Source: Ignavibacteria bacterium RIFCSPLOWO2_12_FULL_56_21 (GTDB taxonomy: Bacteria; Bacteroidota; Ignavibacteria; UBA10030). From it: a DNA stretch of 37,519 nucleotides. Below are positions 6,740 through 15,321 of the stretch, piece after piece. The translations under genes and the position numbers were made by a program. The first letter of the stretch is position 1, and every line of letters begins with the position of its first letter. The stretch spans positions 1 through 37,519 of the forward strand of contig MHAK01000077.1 in the NCBI GenBank assembly GCA_001802945.1, given 5' to 3'. The notes beneath the pieces were generated by a model, which made no database searches, was not told the DNA's origin, and saw nothing but the letters and a program-made list of their open reading frames with translations.

Positions 6740-8494
6740 ATGGACAAGAAACAAGTCGCCGCTATCCTCGACGAGATTGGAACTCTGCTCGAATTGCAGG
6801 GAGCCAATCCGTTCAAAAGCCGGGCTTTTCACAACGGCGCCCGCACCATCGAGGCATTGACCGACGACCTGGCGACATTGGTAGAAAGCGAAAAGCTCAC
6901 CGACGTGAAAGGAATAGGGGAGGGGCTTGCGAAAGTTGTCCTCGATCTGGTGAAAAAGGGGAAATCGAAAGACTACGACGACCTGAAACGAAAGATTCCG
7001 GACGGCGTGCTCGCCATGACGAGGCTGCAGGGACTGGGTCCAAAGCGGGTGAAGATCTTGTTCGAGGAATTGAAGATTGATTCTCTCGAAAAGCTTGAAA
7101 AAGCCTGCCAGAAACACACGATTGCGGCGCTGGAGGGGTTTGGCACCAAGACGGAGGAGAACATCCTTCGATCGATCGAAGCGGCAAAGAAGACCAGCGA
7201 CAAGCATTTGTTTCCGGAAGCTCGGGCGGCGGCAGATGACCTGCTGAAATCGCTGAAAGACCTCCAGGGAGTTGCATTGTGCGAAGTTGCAGGGAGTCTT
7301 CGTCGCAGGAAAGAGATCATCGGTGACATAGACCTTCTTGTAGCCGCCTCCGGGAAGTCGAAGAACTTCGTCTTTGATGCATTTACAAAGCATTCTTCCG
7401 TTGAGCGTATCGTCGCCAAAGGCGACACGAAGTCCAGTGTCGTACTTCATGGAGGCATTGCCTGCGATCTCCGTGTCGTTGAGAAGAAAGAATTCCCGTT
7501 CGCGCTGAACTACTTCACGGGCAGCAAAGAACACAATGTTGAGATGCGTTCGATCGCCCGGAAGAAGGGGTTGAGCCTCAACGAATACGGTTTTACGAAG
7601 ATCGAAAACGCGCCTTCGGGTACACGCGTGCCTTCATGTTCGACGGAGGAGGATATCTATAAGGCGCTTGGCCTTGCATATGTTCCGCCGGAATTGCGAG
7701 AGAATGGCGGCGAATGTGCTGCGGCCAAAACGGGAAAGATGCCAACGTTGATCGATGTTGAGGACCTCCGCGGCACCTTTCATTGCCACACCACCTACAG
7801 CGACGGGCACAATACACTGCAGCAGATGGCAGAGGCGGCAAAAGCACGCGGTTGGTCGTATTGGGGTGTCGCCGACCATAGCCGTGTGGCTGCGTATGCC
7901 GGGGGATTGACGCCGGAACGCGTTCGGAAACAACATGCGGAAGTCGACGCGCTGAACGAGGCAATGAAGGGATTTCGCATCTTCAAGGGAACAGAATGCG
8001 ACATCCTCGCCGACGGCAGCCTCGATTTTCCCGACAAAGTACTTGCCACGTTCGATTATGTTGTCGTTTCGATCCACAGCAAGTTCAACATGACGGCTGT
8101 GGAAGCGACGAAACGGGTCATCAAAGCGCTTCAGAACAAGTATGCGACATTCCTGGGTCATCCCACCGGTCGACTTCTGCTGTCGCGCGACGGATACCCT
8201 GTCGATGTGAAAGCCGTGATCGACGTTGCCGCCGACTTTGGTAAATCGATCGAGATCAACGCTCATCCGGTGAGATTGGACCTCGATTGGAGATGGGTTC
8301 GCTATGCGCGTGACAAGGGTGTGCCGATCGCGATCAATCCGGATGCTCACAACGTAGACGGCTTGGACGATGTGCGGTATGGCGTCGGGATCGCCCGCAA
8401 AGGATGGCTGGAAAAGAAGCATGTCGTGAATGCCTGGTCGGTGGAAGAAGTGGAGCGTTTCTTTGCGTCGGTCCGTACCTCAAAGAAAGGATGA
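6740..8494 (+). CDS. polX: DNA polymerase/3'-5' exonuclease PolX (family X with PHP domain)
   Basis: A 584-residue protein with the bacterial PolX layout. The N-terminal 8-kDa-like domain and helix-hairpin-helix segments ([31 protein letters not shown]) are followed by palm and thumb; catalytic Asp196 and Asp198 lie in GDIDLLVA after [13 protein letters not shown]-terminal PHP domain starts at [10 protein letters not shown] (His348, His350), with [33 protein letters not shown] and INPDAHN supplying metal ligands for 3'-5' exonuclease and AP-type activities. Such enzymes fill short gaps in base-excision repair. Length is normal. The gene begins a three-gene cluster with an unknown protein (four-base gap) and endonuclease III, which fits a repair role. 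Confidence 0.95.
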   Translation: MDKKQVAAILDEIGTLLELQGANPFKSRAFHNGARTIEALTDDLATLVESEKLTDVKGIGEGLAKVVLDLVKKGKSKDYDDLKRKIPDGVLAMTRLQGLGPKRVKILFEELKIDSLEKLEKACQKHTIAALEGFGTKTEENILRSIEAAKKTSDKHLFPEARAAADDLLKSLKDLQGVALCEVAGSLRRRKEIIGDIDLLVAASGKSKNFVFDAFTKHSSVERIVAKGDTKSSVVLHGGIACDLRVVEKKEFPFALNYFTGSKEHNVEMRSIARKKGLSLNEYGFTKIENAPSGTRVPSCSTEEDIYKALGLAYVPPELRENGGECAAAKTGKMPTLIDVEDLRGTFHCHTTYSDGHNTLQQMAEAAKARGWSYWGVADHSRVAAYAGGLTPERVRKQHAEVDALNEAMKGFRIFKGTECDILADGSLDFPDKVLATFDYVVVSIHSKFNMTAVEATKRVIKALQNKYATFLGHPTGRLLLSRDGYPVDVKAVIDVAADFGKSIEINAHPVRLDLDWRWVRYARDKGVPIAINPDAHNVDGLDDVRYGVGIARKGWLEKKHVVNAWSVEEVERFFASVRTSKKG

Positions 8495-8498
8495 GAAC

Positions 8499-9443
8499 AT
8501 GAGCATTTATCGTGTCCTCAATATGGATGCTCCGGTGGTCGAGTATCAAGTAATGCATCAACCGAAGCGATCGGTACCGACGAAAGAGTATGTGGAGACA
8601 TTGATCGGACTTCATCGGAGGATTCACGAGGAATCTTTGAATGTCAGCACCGCCTGGGACATGTTCAGTAGGGAGGCGACCGATCGATCGGTTCAGGCGA
8701 TCCGGGGAGTGCTAATGCAGTTCCTAACCACGCCGCTTCAGTCCGATCAGGGCGAGATCAGAAGATTGGTGGGGGACCAGGTGCGGCAGCTGGGCACTAC
8801 ACTCCAGCCGTGGGGGCATGTTGGCGTCATGAGGTCCACGGAGGCCCAGTTCGTGACGGAATTGGTCCGCAATGGTCCGCTCAAAAACGTGTCGACGTCG
8901 GGACGGAAATATCTCAAATCGCTCGGCTTCACTCTGGGCAAAGGGTCGCCTCCAGTATTTGAATCAACGTTCGAGGTGGATGGCGGATTGAACCTGGATG
9001 TGATGGAAGCAATCGTGCGCGACAAGGTTGGCATCTATGCGCAGACGCATGGAAAACACATCCAACAATTCAGCGGGTACGTCTTTGCCGCGTTCAATCG
9101 AATCATCGCCGCCGAACCGAAAGAGGAGAGCGGGGAGACGGCCGAAGCTGTGCTCTTCTTTGCGAAAGGAGAGTCAAAATATGCTCTATTTCGGAAAGCA
9201 ATGTCGGACAGATTACTGAAGGTGCTTGAACGGCATAAGAAAGTCCGGGTCTCTGTTTGGCAAAGAAAACTGGGGCTCGGGAATGGAGAAGAATTTCATT
9301 GCAGGATCGGGGCGGCGTCAAAGGAAATAGCCGGTGCGTTTGTGAAAGACCTGCTCTCCGAACCCGAATCGGGGGGTGTTGGTGCCTCCCTGAAAAAGGG
9401 GCATTTGTTGCTCAAGATGAGAATCGCACTAGCGAAGCCATGA
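8499..9443 (+). CDS. Unknown protein between polX and nth
   Basis: A 314-residue soluble protein starting MSIYRVLNMDAPVVEYQV; ATG 8499 is four bases after the polX stop with AAAGG at 8486-8490. No signal peptide or membrane span. The sequence mixes acidic and basic segments, with helical stretches (DMFSREATDRSVQAIRGVLM) and a Lys/Arg-rich part near 250-270 (LKVLERHKKVRVSVWQRKLG). I recognise no family or catalytic motif. Its stop overlaps the nth start (ATGA at 9440-9443), so the three genes are very likely cotranscribed and translationally coupled. By context it may be involved in DNA repair, for instance as a DNA-binding or end-processing partner, but this is inference from position only. 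Confidence 0.8.
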   Translation: MSIYRVLNMDAPVVEYQVMHQPKRSVPTKEYVETLIGLHRRIHEESLNVSTAWDMFSREATDRSVQAIRGVLMQFLTTPLQSDQGEIRRLVGDQVRQLGTTLQPWGHVGVMRSTEAQFVTELVRNGPLKNVSTSGRKYLKSLGFTLGKGSPPVFESTFEVDGGLNLDVMEAIVRDKVGIYAQTHGKHIQQFSGYVFAAFNRIIAAEPKEESGETAEAVLFFAKGESKYALFRKAMSDRLLKVLERHKKVRVSVWQRKLGLGNGEEFHCRIGAASKEIAGAFVKDLLSEPESGGVGASLKKGHLLLKMRIALAKP

Positions 9444-10132
9444 AACAGAAGACCGAATCACCTACTGATGTTAAGAAACGTGCCTCTGGTATCGTGCGCC
9501 GGCTGCGGAAAGCATATGCAGCGCCGAAAACCGCCTTGGTATTTGAAGAACCGTTCCAACTGCTGATTGCGACAATCCTCTCGGCTCAATGCACGGATGT
9601 GCGGGTGAACAAGGTTACGCCGGGCCTTTTTGCCAAGTATCCTTCACCGGGACACTTTGCTACGGCCCGTGCGGAAGAGCTGGAGCAAGACATACGATCC
9701 ACCGGCTTTTTTCGGAACAAAACGAAAAACATCATCGGGTGCAGTAAGGCTATCATGGAGCGTCATGGTGGGAAGGTGCCGGAGAGATTTGACGATCTCG
9801 TGGAACTTCCGGGAGTCGGCCGAAAGACGGCGAATTGCGTCATGGGCGGTGCATTCGGGGTCAACAGCGGAGTGGTGGTCGATACGCATGTGCAGCGATT
9901 AGCCGGACGTCTCGGATTGTCAAAAGAGGAAAATGCAGAGAAGATTGAGCAGGACTTGATGAAAATCGTACCTCAAAAAGACTGGTACGATTTCAGCAAT
10001 CTCTTGATACTTCACGGAAGGGAAGTGTGCGATGCCCGGAAACCGCTGTGCGGAGAGTGCACACTTCTTGAAGTATGCCCTTCAGGTCCGGGATTCATGA
10101 AGGGAATGAAACCGGCAAAGAAGAAAAGGTAA
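9440..10132 (+). CDS. nth: Endonuclease III (DNA glycosylase/AP lyase)
   Basis: A 230-residue helix-hairpin-helix glycosylase that removes oxidised pyrimidines and cleaves the AP site. The HhH motif LPGVGRKTAN includes the catalytic Lys129 and VVDTHVQRLAGRLG includes the catalytic Asp148. The C-terminal [4Fe-4S] cluster motif is complete: Cys197-x6-Cys204-x2-Cys207-x5-Cys213 (CDARKPLCGECTLLEVC). LLIATILSAQCTDVRVNKVT is the usual N-terminal helix. The start was set at ATG 9440, where similarity begins and where it overlaps the preceding stop; the frame is open farther upstream but that part belongs to the preceding gene's region. A short Lys-rich tail ends the protein. Together with PolX it forms a plausible base-excision-repair operon. 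Confidence 0.95.
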   Translation: MKQKTESPTDVKKRASGIVRRLRKAYAAPKTALVFEEPFQLLIATILSAQCTDVRVNKVTPGLFAKYPSPGHFATARAEELEQDIRSTGFFRNKTKNIIGCSKAIMERHGGKVPERFDDLVELPGVGRKTANCVMGGAFGVNSGVVVDTHVQRLAGRLGLSKEENAEKIEQDLMKIVPQKDWYDFSNLLILHGREVCDARKPLCGECTLLEVCPSGPGFMKGMKPAKKKR

Positions 10133-10167
10133 GGCCTATCCGAGCTGGGAGTGAATCGACAGGAGGG

Positions 10168-10446
10168 TTACGTTTCCGGCGAGCCTTTGAGCTCCTGAGA
10201 TGCGGCGGCCATTCGCCCTGCGTCGTTTTGGAGCCCTTTGATGCACGATGGGCAGAAGTAGAAGACCCGGCTGTCGCCAACCACCCGTTCAACAAGGCTT
10301 GATCGGGAATATTTCTTTCGGCACAGGGAGCACGTTTCGGAATTCAGCTCGGACTGCGATGGGGCGCGCCTCATGATGATGCCGAACCCGTAGAAGATCG
10401 CTGCGATGAGTATCAGCACGAACACAATGGCGAGGTAAGTCAGCAT
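10168..10446 (-). CDS. Small membrane protein with a C-terminal CxxC...CxxC zinc-ribbon-like domain
   Basis: A 92-residue protein. Residues 2-25 (LTYLAIVFVLILIAAIFYGFG) form one transmembrane helix, followed by a basic MRR, so the rest is probably cytoplasmic. CSLCRKKYSRSSLVERV and, about 20 residues later, YFCPSCIKGL give two CxxC pairs, a typical zinc-ribbon or rubredoxin-like knuckle. The tail is polar. It converges with nth (35-base gap) and diverges from the HD-domain gene. I do not recognise a named family; a membrane-anchored zinc-ribbon could mediate protein contacts. The start is ATG 10446; the ribosome binding site is weak. Confidence 0.7.
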   Translation of the reverse strand: MLTYLAIVFVLILIAAIFYGFGIIMRRAPSQSELNSETCSLCRKKYSRSSLVERVVGDSRVFYFCPSCIKGLQNDAGRMAAASQELKGSPET

Positions 10447-10475
10447 TGCTCAGGTGTCGATTGGTGGCGAGTTGC

Positions 10476-10507
10476 CACTTTGCAAGTGCAAGTAAATGCT
10501 CTAATGT
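10476..10507 (+). promoter_or_regulatory. Possible promoter with overlapping palindrome
   Basis: In the AT-rich divergent gap, TTGCAA (10480-10485) and TAATGT (10502-10507) are 16 bases apart and could be -35 and -10 elements for the HD-domain gene. The -35 overlaps a near-perfect palindrome, TTGCA-AG-TGCAA (10480-10491), which would suit a dimeric regulator. Weak evidence: sequence only. Confidence 0.3.
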
Positions 10508-10589
10508 AGATTCAATAATGAACCACTAGTGCTTATGTTAATAAAAGTTATCTAATGTTTACTGAGGATAATCATCAATAGAATCGGCC

Positions 10590-11150
10590 ATGCCTTCACC
10601 GACATACCAGGATGCCTTGAGTCTCATGCACGAATACACGCAGTCAGATGCGCTTCGGAAACATATGTACGCCGTCGAAACTGTAATGCGAGCGTATGCC
10701 CGAAAACACAATGAGAATGAAGAGGAATGGGCTATTACGGGATTACTGCATGATTTCGATTATGAGAAGTATCCAAATGCGCCCGATCATCCCCTGAAAG
10801 GCTCTGAGGTCTTAAAGGAAAAGGGCTTTCCGGAGCACGTGCGGATCGCAATACTAGGGCACGCCGGCTATACAGGGGTTTTAAGGGACTCGTTGCTTGC
10901 CAAAGTCCTTTTTGCCTGTGATGAGTTATGCGGGTTCATCGGTGCCGTCGCCGTCATTCGACCAAACAAGATCACCGACCTTGAGGCTTCATCCGTGAAG
11001 AAGAAATTGAAGGACAAGGGTTTCGCTAGGAATGTGAACCGAGATGACATCACACATGGAGCCATGGAACTCGGTGTCCCGCTTGATGATCATATCAAGT
11101 TCGTGATAGATGCCATGAAGCAGGATGCGGCCCGGCTTGGGCTTTCCTGA
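10590..11150 (+). CDS. HD-domain phosphohydrolase family protein
   Basis: A 186-residue protein with an HD superfamily metal site: His25 (LRKHMYAVE), His54-Asp55 (GLLHDFDYEKYP) and Asp111 (CDELCGF). The layout H...HD...D and the loop APDHPLKGSEVL match a widespread stand-alone family of about 180-190 residues annotated only as 'HD domain-containing protein'. HD enzymes are metal-dependent phosphohydrolases acting on nucleotides or related phosphoesters; the substrate here is unknown. No signal peptide, so cytosolic. It is transcribed alone, diverging from the zinc-ribbon gene and converging on the Cys-rich lipoprotein. Confidence 0.85.
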   Translation: MPSPTYQDALSLMHEYTQSDALRKHMYAVETVMRAYARKHNENEEEWAITGLLHDFDYEKYPNAPDHPLKGSEVLKEKGFPEHVRIAILGHAGYTGVLRDSLLAKVLFACDELCGFIGAVAVIRPNKITDLEASSVKKKLKDKGFARNVNRDDITHGAMELGVPLDDHIKFVIDAMKQDAARLGLS

Positions 11151-11156
11151 GAGCCC
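11139..11156. terminator. Short hairpin across the HD-gene stop codon
   Basis: GGGCT (11139-11143) pairs with AGCCC (11152-11156), with room for extension by TTC/GAG, between the convergent HD and lipoprotein genes. It might act as a bidirectional terminator but lacks a clear T-tract on either strand. Confidence 0.25.
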
Positions 11157-11165
11157 GATCGATCA

Positions 11166-11603
11166 TCACTTGCGCCTTATGTCGGATACTACGATTCCGG
11201 CTACGTTTCCGTTTCCTTTCCGCCAACCTTTGTAACATTCCCCGCAGACTGGATCGTCGGCCTGAACACTCTCTCTGCAGGAGCATGACTCTTTTTCGTC
11301 AAAAAGGCACATCGTGCAAGATGGATTGATGCAGCAATCGAAGTACCCTGCCTTCTTGAGTTGGGCTATGTAGGCAGCCCGCTCAGCCTTTATCATTTCG
11401 TCGACGGGTTTTCCCGGCAGCGGGCGTGGATTTCCATTCCGTCCGACGTCGCTTTCGACCGTATCTTTTCCCGCGACGCTTGACCGAGCCTCAGGATTCT
11501 CGCGTTCTGCGCACGAAAGACTCAGCATCATGGCGATCAGTATCAGGGCGTGCACATGGAATCTCTTGGAGGGGCCGAACGTACCGACGTGCGATGTGTA
11601 CAT
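11166..11603 (-). CDS. Cysteine-rich lipoprotein
   Basis: A 145-residue protein. The N-terminal KRFHVHALILIAMMLSLSC looks like a lipoprotein signal peptide with lipobox LSLSC, so it should be membrane-anchored and periplasmic. A polar linker leads to a compact C-terminal domain rich in Cys: DCCINPSCTMC, then CSCRE, then PVCGECYKGW, with a Gly-rich end. The spacing (CC-x4-C-x2-C ... C-x-C ... C-x2-C) resembles a family of small 'CC.xPxCxMC...CxECxGGW' proteins found in Bacteroidota, Acidobacteriota and others; I cannot name its function. The Cys arrangement could hold a metal or form disulfides. ATG 11603 is the listed start; an in-frame GTG at the VHAL position would give a shorter signal peptide. 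Divergent from glcD. Confidence 0.75.
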   Translation of the reverse strand: MYTSHVGTFGPSKRFHVHALILIAMMLSLSCAERENPEARSSVAGKDTVESDVGRNGNPRPLPGKPVDEMIKAERAAYIAQLKKAGYFDCCINPSCTMCLFDEKESCSCRESVQADDPVCGECYKGWRKGNGNVAGIVVSDIRRK

Positions 11604-11783
11604 GATGCAACGTACTCCGATCGAAAGAATGGTCCAACTTACAAGTTTTATTGAGAATTTCTACTGTCACGAAGTGTACACCCAATTTTGGCATCGAGCC
11701 GTGATAGTGGCCACTCCAAAGTGAGACTGAGAGCATCGGGATTGCCTTGAATCTCCGTCCGATTAGGGCTATCTTGGCGTAAG

Positions 11784-13241
11784 ATGTTCACTCCTTCCGC
11801 ACTCAAGAAACTCCAGACAATTCTCGGTCCCGCCGACGTTCTGACCTCTCAAGAGGACAGGATCTCGTATTCATATGACGGGACGCCAATGCTGAGCCGA
11901 CTTCCGGAAGCCGTACTTCGTCCAAGGACGGCCGACCAAATCGCAGCCATTGTGCAGCTGGCAAATGAAGAGGAATTTGCCATTGTACCGCGAGGATCAG
12001 GCTCGGGACTCAGCGGCGGCTCAGTACCGGTCGAGAATTGTGTTGTCATGCTCACCAATCACTGGACCCGTATACTCGAGATCGACGAGCGAAATCTCAC
12101 GGCATGGGTGGAACCGGGTGTCATAACGGCGCAATTCCACTCAGCGGTCGAGGGACGAGGGCTTTTCTATCCGCCCGATCCCGGCAGCGCCGCAGTGTGC
12201 ACTTTGGGGGGAAATGTGGCTGAGAATGCCGGCGGCCTGCGAGGTCTGAAGTATGGAGTTACGAAGAACTACGTGCTTGGGCTCGAGGTGGTGTTGCCGA
12301 CGGGCGAGATCATGACGGTCGGTGGAAAATCAGTGAAAGACGTCGCAGGTTACAACCTGCGCGACGTTCTGGTGGGGTCCGAAGGGACACTCGGCATTTT
12401 CACGAAGATCCTTCTTCGACTCATTCCGAAGCCGGAGTCGTCGTCGACGATGCTCGTGATGTACGACCGGTTGACCGATGCGGCGGAGACGGTCTCCTCC
12501 ATCATCGCCGCCCGGATCTCTCCGGCGGCCCTCGAATTCCTTGACAATACCACGATTCGTTGTGTCGAAGAATTTGCGCACCTCGGACTTCCGACGAACA
12601 TAGAGGCCCTGCTGTTGATCGAGGTCGACGGGAGAGGTTCCGTTGTGGAAGAAGACGCGTCGATGATCGAGAAGATCTGCCGGGATCACGGGGCCCGCGA
12701 AGTTCGGAGAGCACGCGACGATGGAGAGGCGGCCAGGCTGCGGAGCGCGCGCAAAATCGCATTTTCGGCGCTGGCAAGGGTGAAGCCGACGACGATCCTG
12801 GAGGATGTCACCGTTCCGCGAAGTGAAGTTGCGCTCATGCTTGACCGCATCCAGGAAATATCCCGCAAATACGGTTTGATGTGGGGAAACTTCGGACACG
12901 CGGGAGACGGCAATCTACACCCGACATGTCTGACCGACGAGCGCGATCATGCGGAGGTCCACAAGGCTGAGAAAGCCTTCGATGAAGTGTTCTCCGCAGC
13001 GGTGAAACTGGGCGGAACCATCACGGGTGAACACGGGACTGGCCTCGCCAAGAGAGCATTCCTGGATCGATTGACCGATCCGCCTGCACTGCAAATGATG
13101 AGGTCGCTCAAGGACGTAATGGACCCGCGCAGAGTGCTGAATCCGGGCAAGATCTTTGAACTCAAGCCGCGCTGTGAAGGGCCGATGCCGCGCCGGCGTG
13201 AGCAGATAGAGAAGTTCCTTGCACAGGGAGCTTTTACGTAA
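11784..13241 (+). CDS. glcD: Glycolate oxidase subunit GlcD-like FAD-linked oxidase
   Basis: A 485-residue FAD-binding protein of the GlcD/D-lactate dehydrogenase family (FAD_binding_4 N-terminal, FAD-oxidase C-terminal). PRGSGSGLSGGSVP near residues 73-86 is the FAD pyrophosphate-binding motif; GGNVAENAGGLRGLKYGVTK and GSEGTLGIFTKILLRL follow. The C-terminal domain contains GNFGHAGDGNLHP, a conserved metal/substrate region, and GGTITGEHGTGLAKR. Such proteins oxidise glycolate, D-lactate or related 2-hydroxy acids, passing electrons through the Fe-S subunit GlcF (encoded two genes on) to quinone. No GlcE is seen, as in many bacteria with two-subunit systems. It opens the long plus-strand gene series; ATG 11784 is supported by the start of similarity. 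Confidence 0.9.
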   Translation: MFTPSALKKLQTILGPADVLTSQEDRISYSYDGTPMLSRLPEAVLRPRTADQIAAIVQLANEEEFAIVPRGSGSGLSGGSVPVENCVVMLTNHWTRILEIDERNLTAWVEPGVITAQFHSAVEGRGLFYPPDPGSAAVCTLGGNVAENAGGLRGLKYGVTKNYVLGLEVVLPTGEIMTVGGKSVKDVAGYNLRDVLVGSEGTLGIFTKILLRLIPKPESSSTMLVMYDRLTDAAETVSSIIAARISPAALEFLDNTTIRCVEEFAHLGLPTNIEALLLIEVDGRGSVVEEDASMIEKICRDHGAREVRRARDDGEAARLRSARKIAFSALARVKPTTILEDVTVPRSEVALMLDRIQEISRKYGLMWGNFGHAGDGNLHPTCLTDERDHAEVHKAEKAFDEVFSAAVKLGGTITGEHGTGLAKRAFLDRLTDPPALQMMRSLKDVMDPRRVLNPGKIFELKPRCEGPMPRRREQIEKFLAQGAFT

Positions 13242-13336
13242 GAAAGGTCATAACTGAGGGATGGAGGAACAGTCGTGATTTCTGCAGTTGTCTTCGGAAT
13301 GCTGTCGCTTGCTAAGACTATGTACGCCGACCCGAG

Positions 13337-14008
13337 ATGATTCCGCTGAAAGACCGGAATCCGACGCGACATTTTCCTTATGTCAACATCGCACTGATCG
13401 GATTGAACATCCTCGCATTCCTGTGGGAACTGTCCGCCGCTCAAAACCTCCCCTCGCTGTTTGAGCAATATGCGGTGATCCCCGCTCGGATTACTTTCTC
13501 CTGGGAATCGGGAATCGGCGTAATGCCCGCGCTGGCCACCTTCTTTTCGGCCATGTTCCTCCACGGCGGATGGCTTCATCTCCTCGGAAATATGCTGTAT
13601 CTCTGGGTCTTCGGTGATAACGTCGAAGACAAGCTGGGTCACGTGCGCTACGTCGTATTTTATTTTGTATGTGGAATTGCCGCAACTCTTGTGCATGTCG
13701 TCATCGAACCGGGATCCGGCGTGCCTACTGTCGGTGCGAGCGGGGCGATCTCGGGCGTTCTGGCGGCATATCTCCTTCTCTTTCCCCGCGCGCGTGTGGT
13801 TACGCTGATTCCCGTCTTCATCTTTCTGCAGGTCGCTGAGCTTCCAGCTCTCATTGTTCTTGGCTTCTGGTTTGTTCTGCAATTCTTCAACGGGCTTCTC
13901 TCCTTGGGTATGAACACGGCCGGTATGGGCGGCGTTGCCTGGTGGGCGCACATCGGAGGATTCGCTGCCGGCTTCCTTCTCGTCATTCCACTGAGAAAAT
14001 ACCGGTGA
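13337..14008 (+). CDS. Rhomboid family intramembrane serine protease
   Basis: A 223-residue polytopic protein with about six membrane spans. The rhomboid core is complete: HGGWLHLLGNMLYLWVFG in the second span (His and Asn of the oxyanion site), catalytic Ser135 in GASGAISG and catalytic His205 in AHIGGFAAG. The N-terminal MIPLKDRNPTRHFPYVNIAL is typical of a widespread bacterial rhomboid subfamily. It would cleave transmembrane substrates within the cytoplasmic membrane. It lies between glcD (95-base gap) and glcF, and its stop overlaps the glcF GTG start by four bases (GTGA), so glcF translation probably depends on it. Whether that position is functional or accidental is unknown. Confidence 0.93.
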   Translation: MIPLKDRNPTRHFPYVNIALIGLNILAFLWELSAAQNLPSLFEQYAVIPARITFSWESGIGVMPALATFFSAMFLHGGWLHLLGNMLYLWVFGDNVEDKLGHVRYVVFYFVCGIAATLVHVVIEPGSGVPTVGASGAISGVLAAYLLLFPRARVVTLIPVFIFLQVAELPALIVLGFWFVLQFFNGLLSLGMNTAGMGGVAWWAHIGGFAAGFLLVIPLRKYR

Positions 14009-15321
14009 CCACGACGTCTGTAAAAGGATTTGCCGGTGTTGATGTTCCGAACGACGACGTCATCACCAACTGTATGCATTGCGGGTTGTGTCTTCCGACG
14101 TGTCCCACATATGTGCTCACGGGTCTGGAACGATCTTCTCCTCGAGGCAGGATCCGGCTGATTAAATCGGTCGCATCCGGCGATTTGCCGATGTCCGAGC
14201 TTTTCGTGGAGGAGATGAATTTTTGCCTCGATTGTCAAGCATGCGAAACGGCATGTCCGGCCGGTGTCCGGTATGGTTCTCTTGTCGAGGCCGCTCGCGC
14301 GCAGGCGTTCGCCCAGGAACGGGAATCACGCGCGACCCGCTTGTTAAAGCGATTCTTCCTGGGAACTGTGTTCAGCTCTCACCGCAGACTTAAGGGGCTT
14401 GCGACACTGCTGAAGGTATATCAGCGATCGGGCATGGCGTGGTTTCTCAGGCGGACCGGCATTCTTGCTGCAATCAGCCCGAAGCTTGCCCGATTGGATC
14501 CGCTGACGCCGCAGATCAGCGACTCGTTTTCGTCGGATGTCCTGCCGGAAGTTCTTTCCCCGTATGGTGAACGCCGTTATCGCGTAGGGTTCCTCACAGG
14601 CTGTATCATGGATGTCGCATTCGGCAACGTGAACATGGATACAATCGAAGTTCTTCGGCGTCATGGGTGCGAGGTGATCGTTCCCCAAAGCCAGTCATGC
14701 TGCGGTTCGCTCGCCGCTCATTACGGGGATATGACGTCGGCGAGAAGGATGGCGGCTGGAGCCGTCGATTTGTTCAAACGTGATGGTTTGGACTGGATCG
14801 TCATGAACTCGGCCGGATGCGGAGCATTCTTCAAGGAGTACGGTCACCTTTTTGCAGACGACCCTGAACGGGCATCAGCCGCCGAGCTCGTCGCAGCTCG
14901 CACTAAGGATCTGACGGAATTTCTTGCGTCAACCGGGTTTCGACCGCGACATGCCCGGCCCTCGGGGAACAAGCGTCCGCCTCGAGTGACATATCACGAC
15001 GCATGTCATCTCGCTCATACGCAGAAGGTCGTTCAGGAGCCGCGTCGCCTTGTGCAAAGCGTCCCCGGATATGAATACGTAGAACTTCCTGAAGCTTCAT
15101 GGTGTTGTGGAAGCGCTGGCATCTATAATATTGTGGAACATGAAGCTGCCATGCAGATTCTCGAGCGAAAAGTAGACAATATTGCTTCGATTGCCCCGGA
15201 TGTGCTTGTGACCGGAAACCCGGGATGCATGGTTCAGATTCGGCACGGATTGGAACGACGAGGATTAAACGTACGACTGCTCCACACCGCAACGTTTCTC
15301 CGGGAGGCATGTGATCCATAG
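14005..15321 (+). CDS. glcF: Glycolate oxidase iron-sulfur subunit GlcF-like
   Basis: A 438-residue protein with two N-terminal [4Fe-4S] motifs, CMHCGLCLPTCPTY and CLDCQACETACPAG, followed by two CCG (DUF224/heterodisulfide-reductase-like) domains: GFLTGCIMDVAF...SCCGSLAAHYG and YHDACHLAHTQ...WCCGSAGIYN. This is the normal GlcF architecture; it accepts electrons from the GlcD flavin and delivers them to the quinone pool. The start is GTG 14005, overlapping the rhomboid stop. The frame stays open upstream, but that part is antisense-free noise inside the rhomboid gene. The stop overlaps the next gene's GTG start by 11 bases. The upstream flavoprotein gene plus this subunit make a functional pair. 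Confidence 0.92.
   Translation: MTTTSVKGFAGVDVPNDDVITNCMHCGLCLPTCPTYVLTGLERSSPRGRIRLIKSVASGDLPMSELFVEEMNFCLDCQACETACPAGVRYGSLVEAARAQAFAQERESRATRLLKRFFLGTVFSSHRRLKGLATLLKVYQRSGMAWFLRRTGILAAISPKLARLDPLTPQISDSFSSDVLPEVLSPYGERRYRVGFLTGCIMDVAFGNVNMDTIEVLRRHGCEVIVPQSQSCCGSLAAHYGDMTSARRMAAGAVDLFKRDGLDWIVMNSAGCGAFFKEYGHLFADDPERASAAELVAARTKDLTEFLASTGFRPRHARPSGNKRPPRVTYHDACHLAHTQKVVQEPRRLVQSVPGYEYVELPEASWCCGSAGIYNIVEHEAAMQILERKVDNIASIAPDVLVTGNPGCMVQIRHGLERRGLNVRLLHTATFLREACDP

Noticed and set aside
9257-9439. 61-codon N-terminal extension of endonuclease III
   Set aside because: It lies within the coding region of the unknown gene in another frame; family similarity and the ATGA overlap place the start at 9440.
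12330-12899. Antisense frame across glcD
   Set aside because: Arg/His-rich composition typical of shadow frames and no start signal.
13942-14004. Longer GlcF starting inside the rhomboid gene
   Set aside because: The added 21 residues are Arg-rich out-of-frame rhomboid sequence; GTG 14005 overlapping the stop is the better start.
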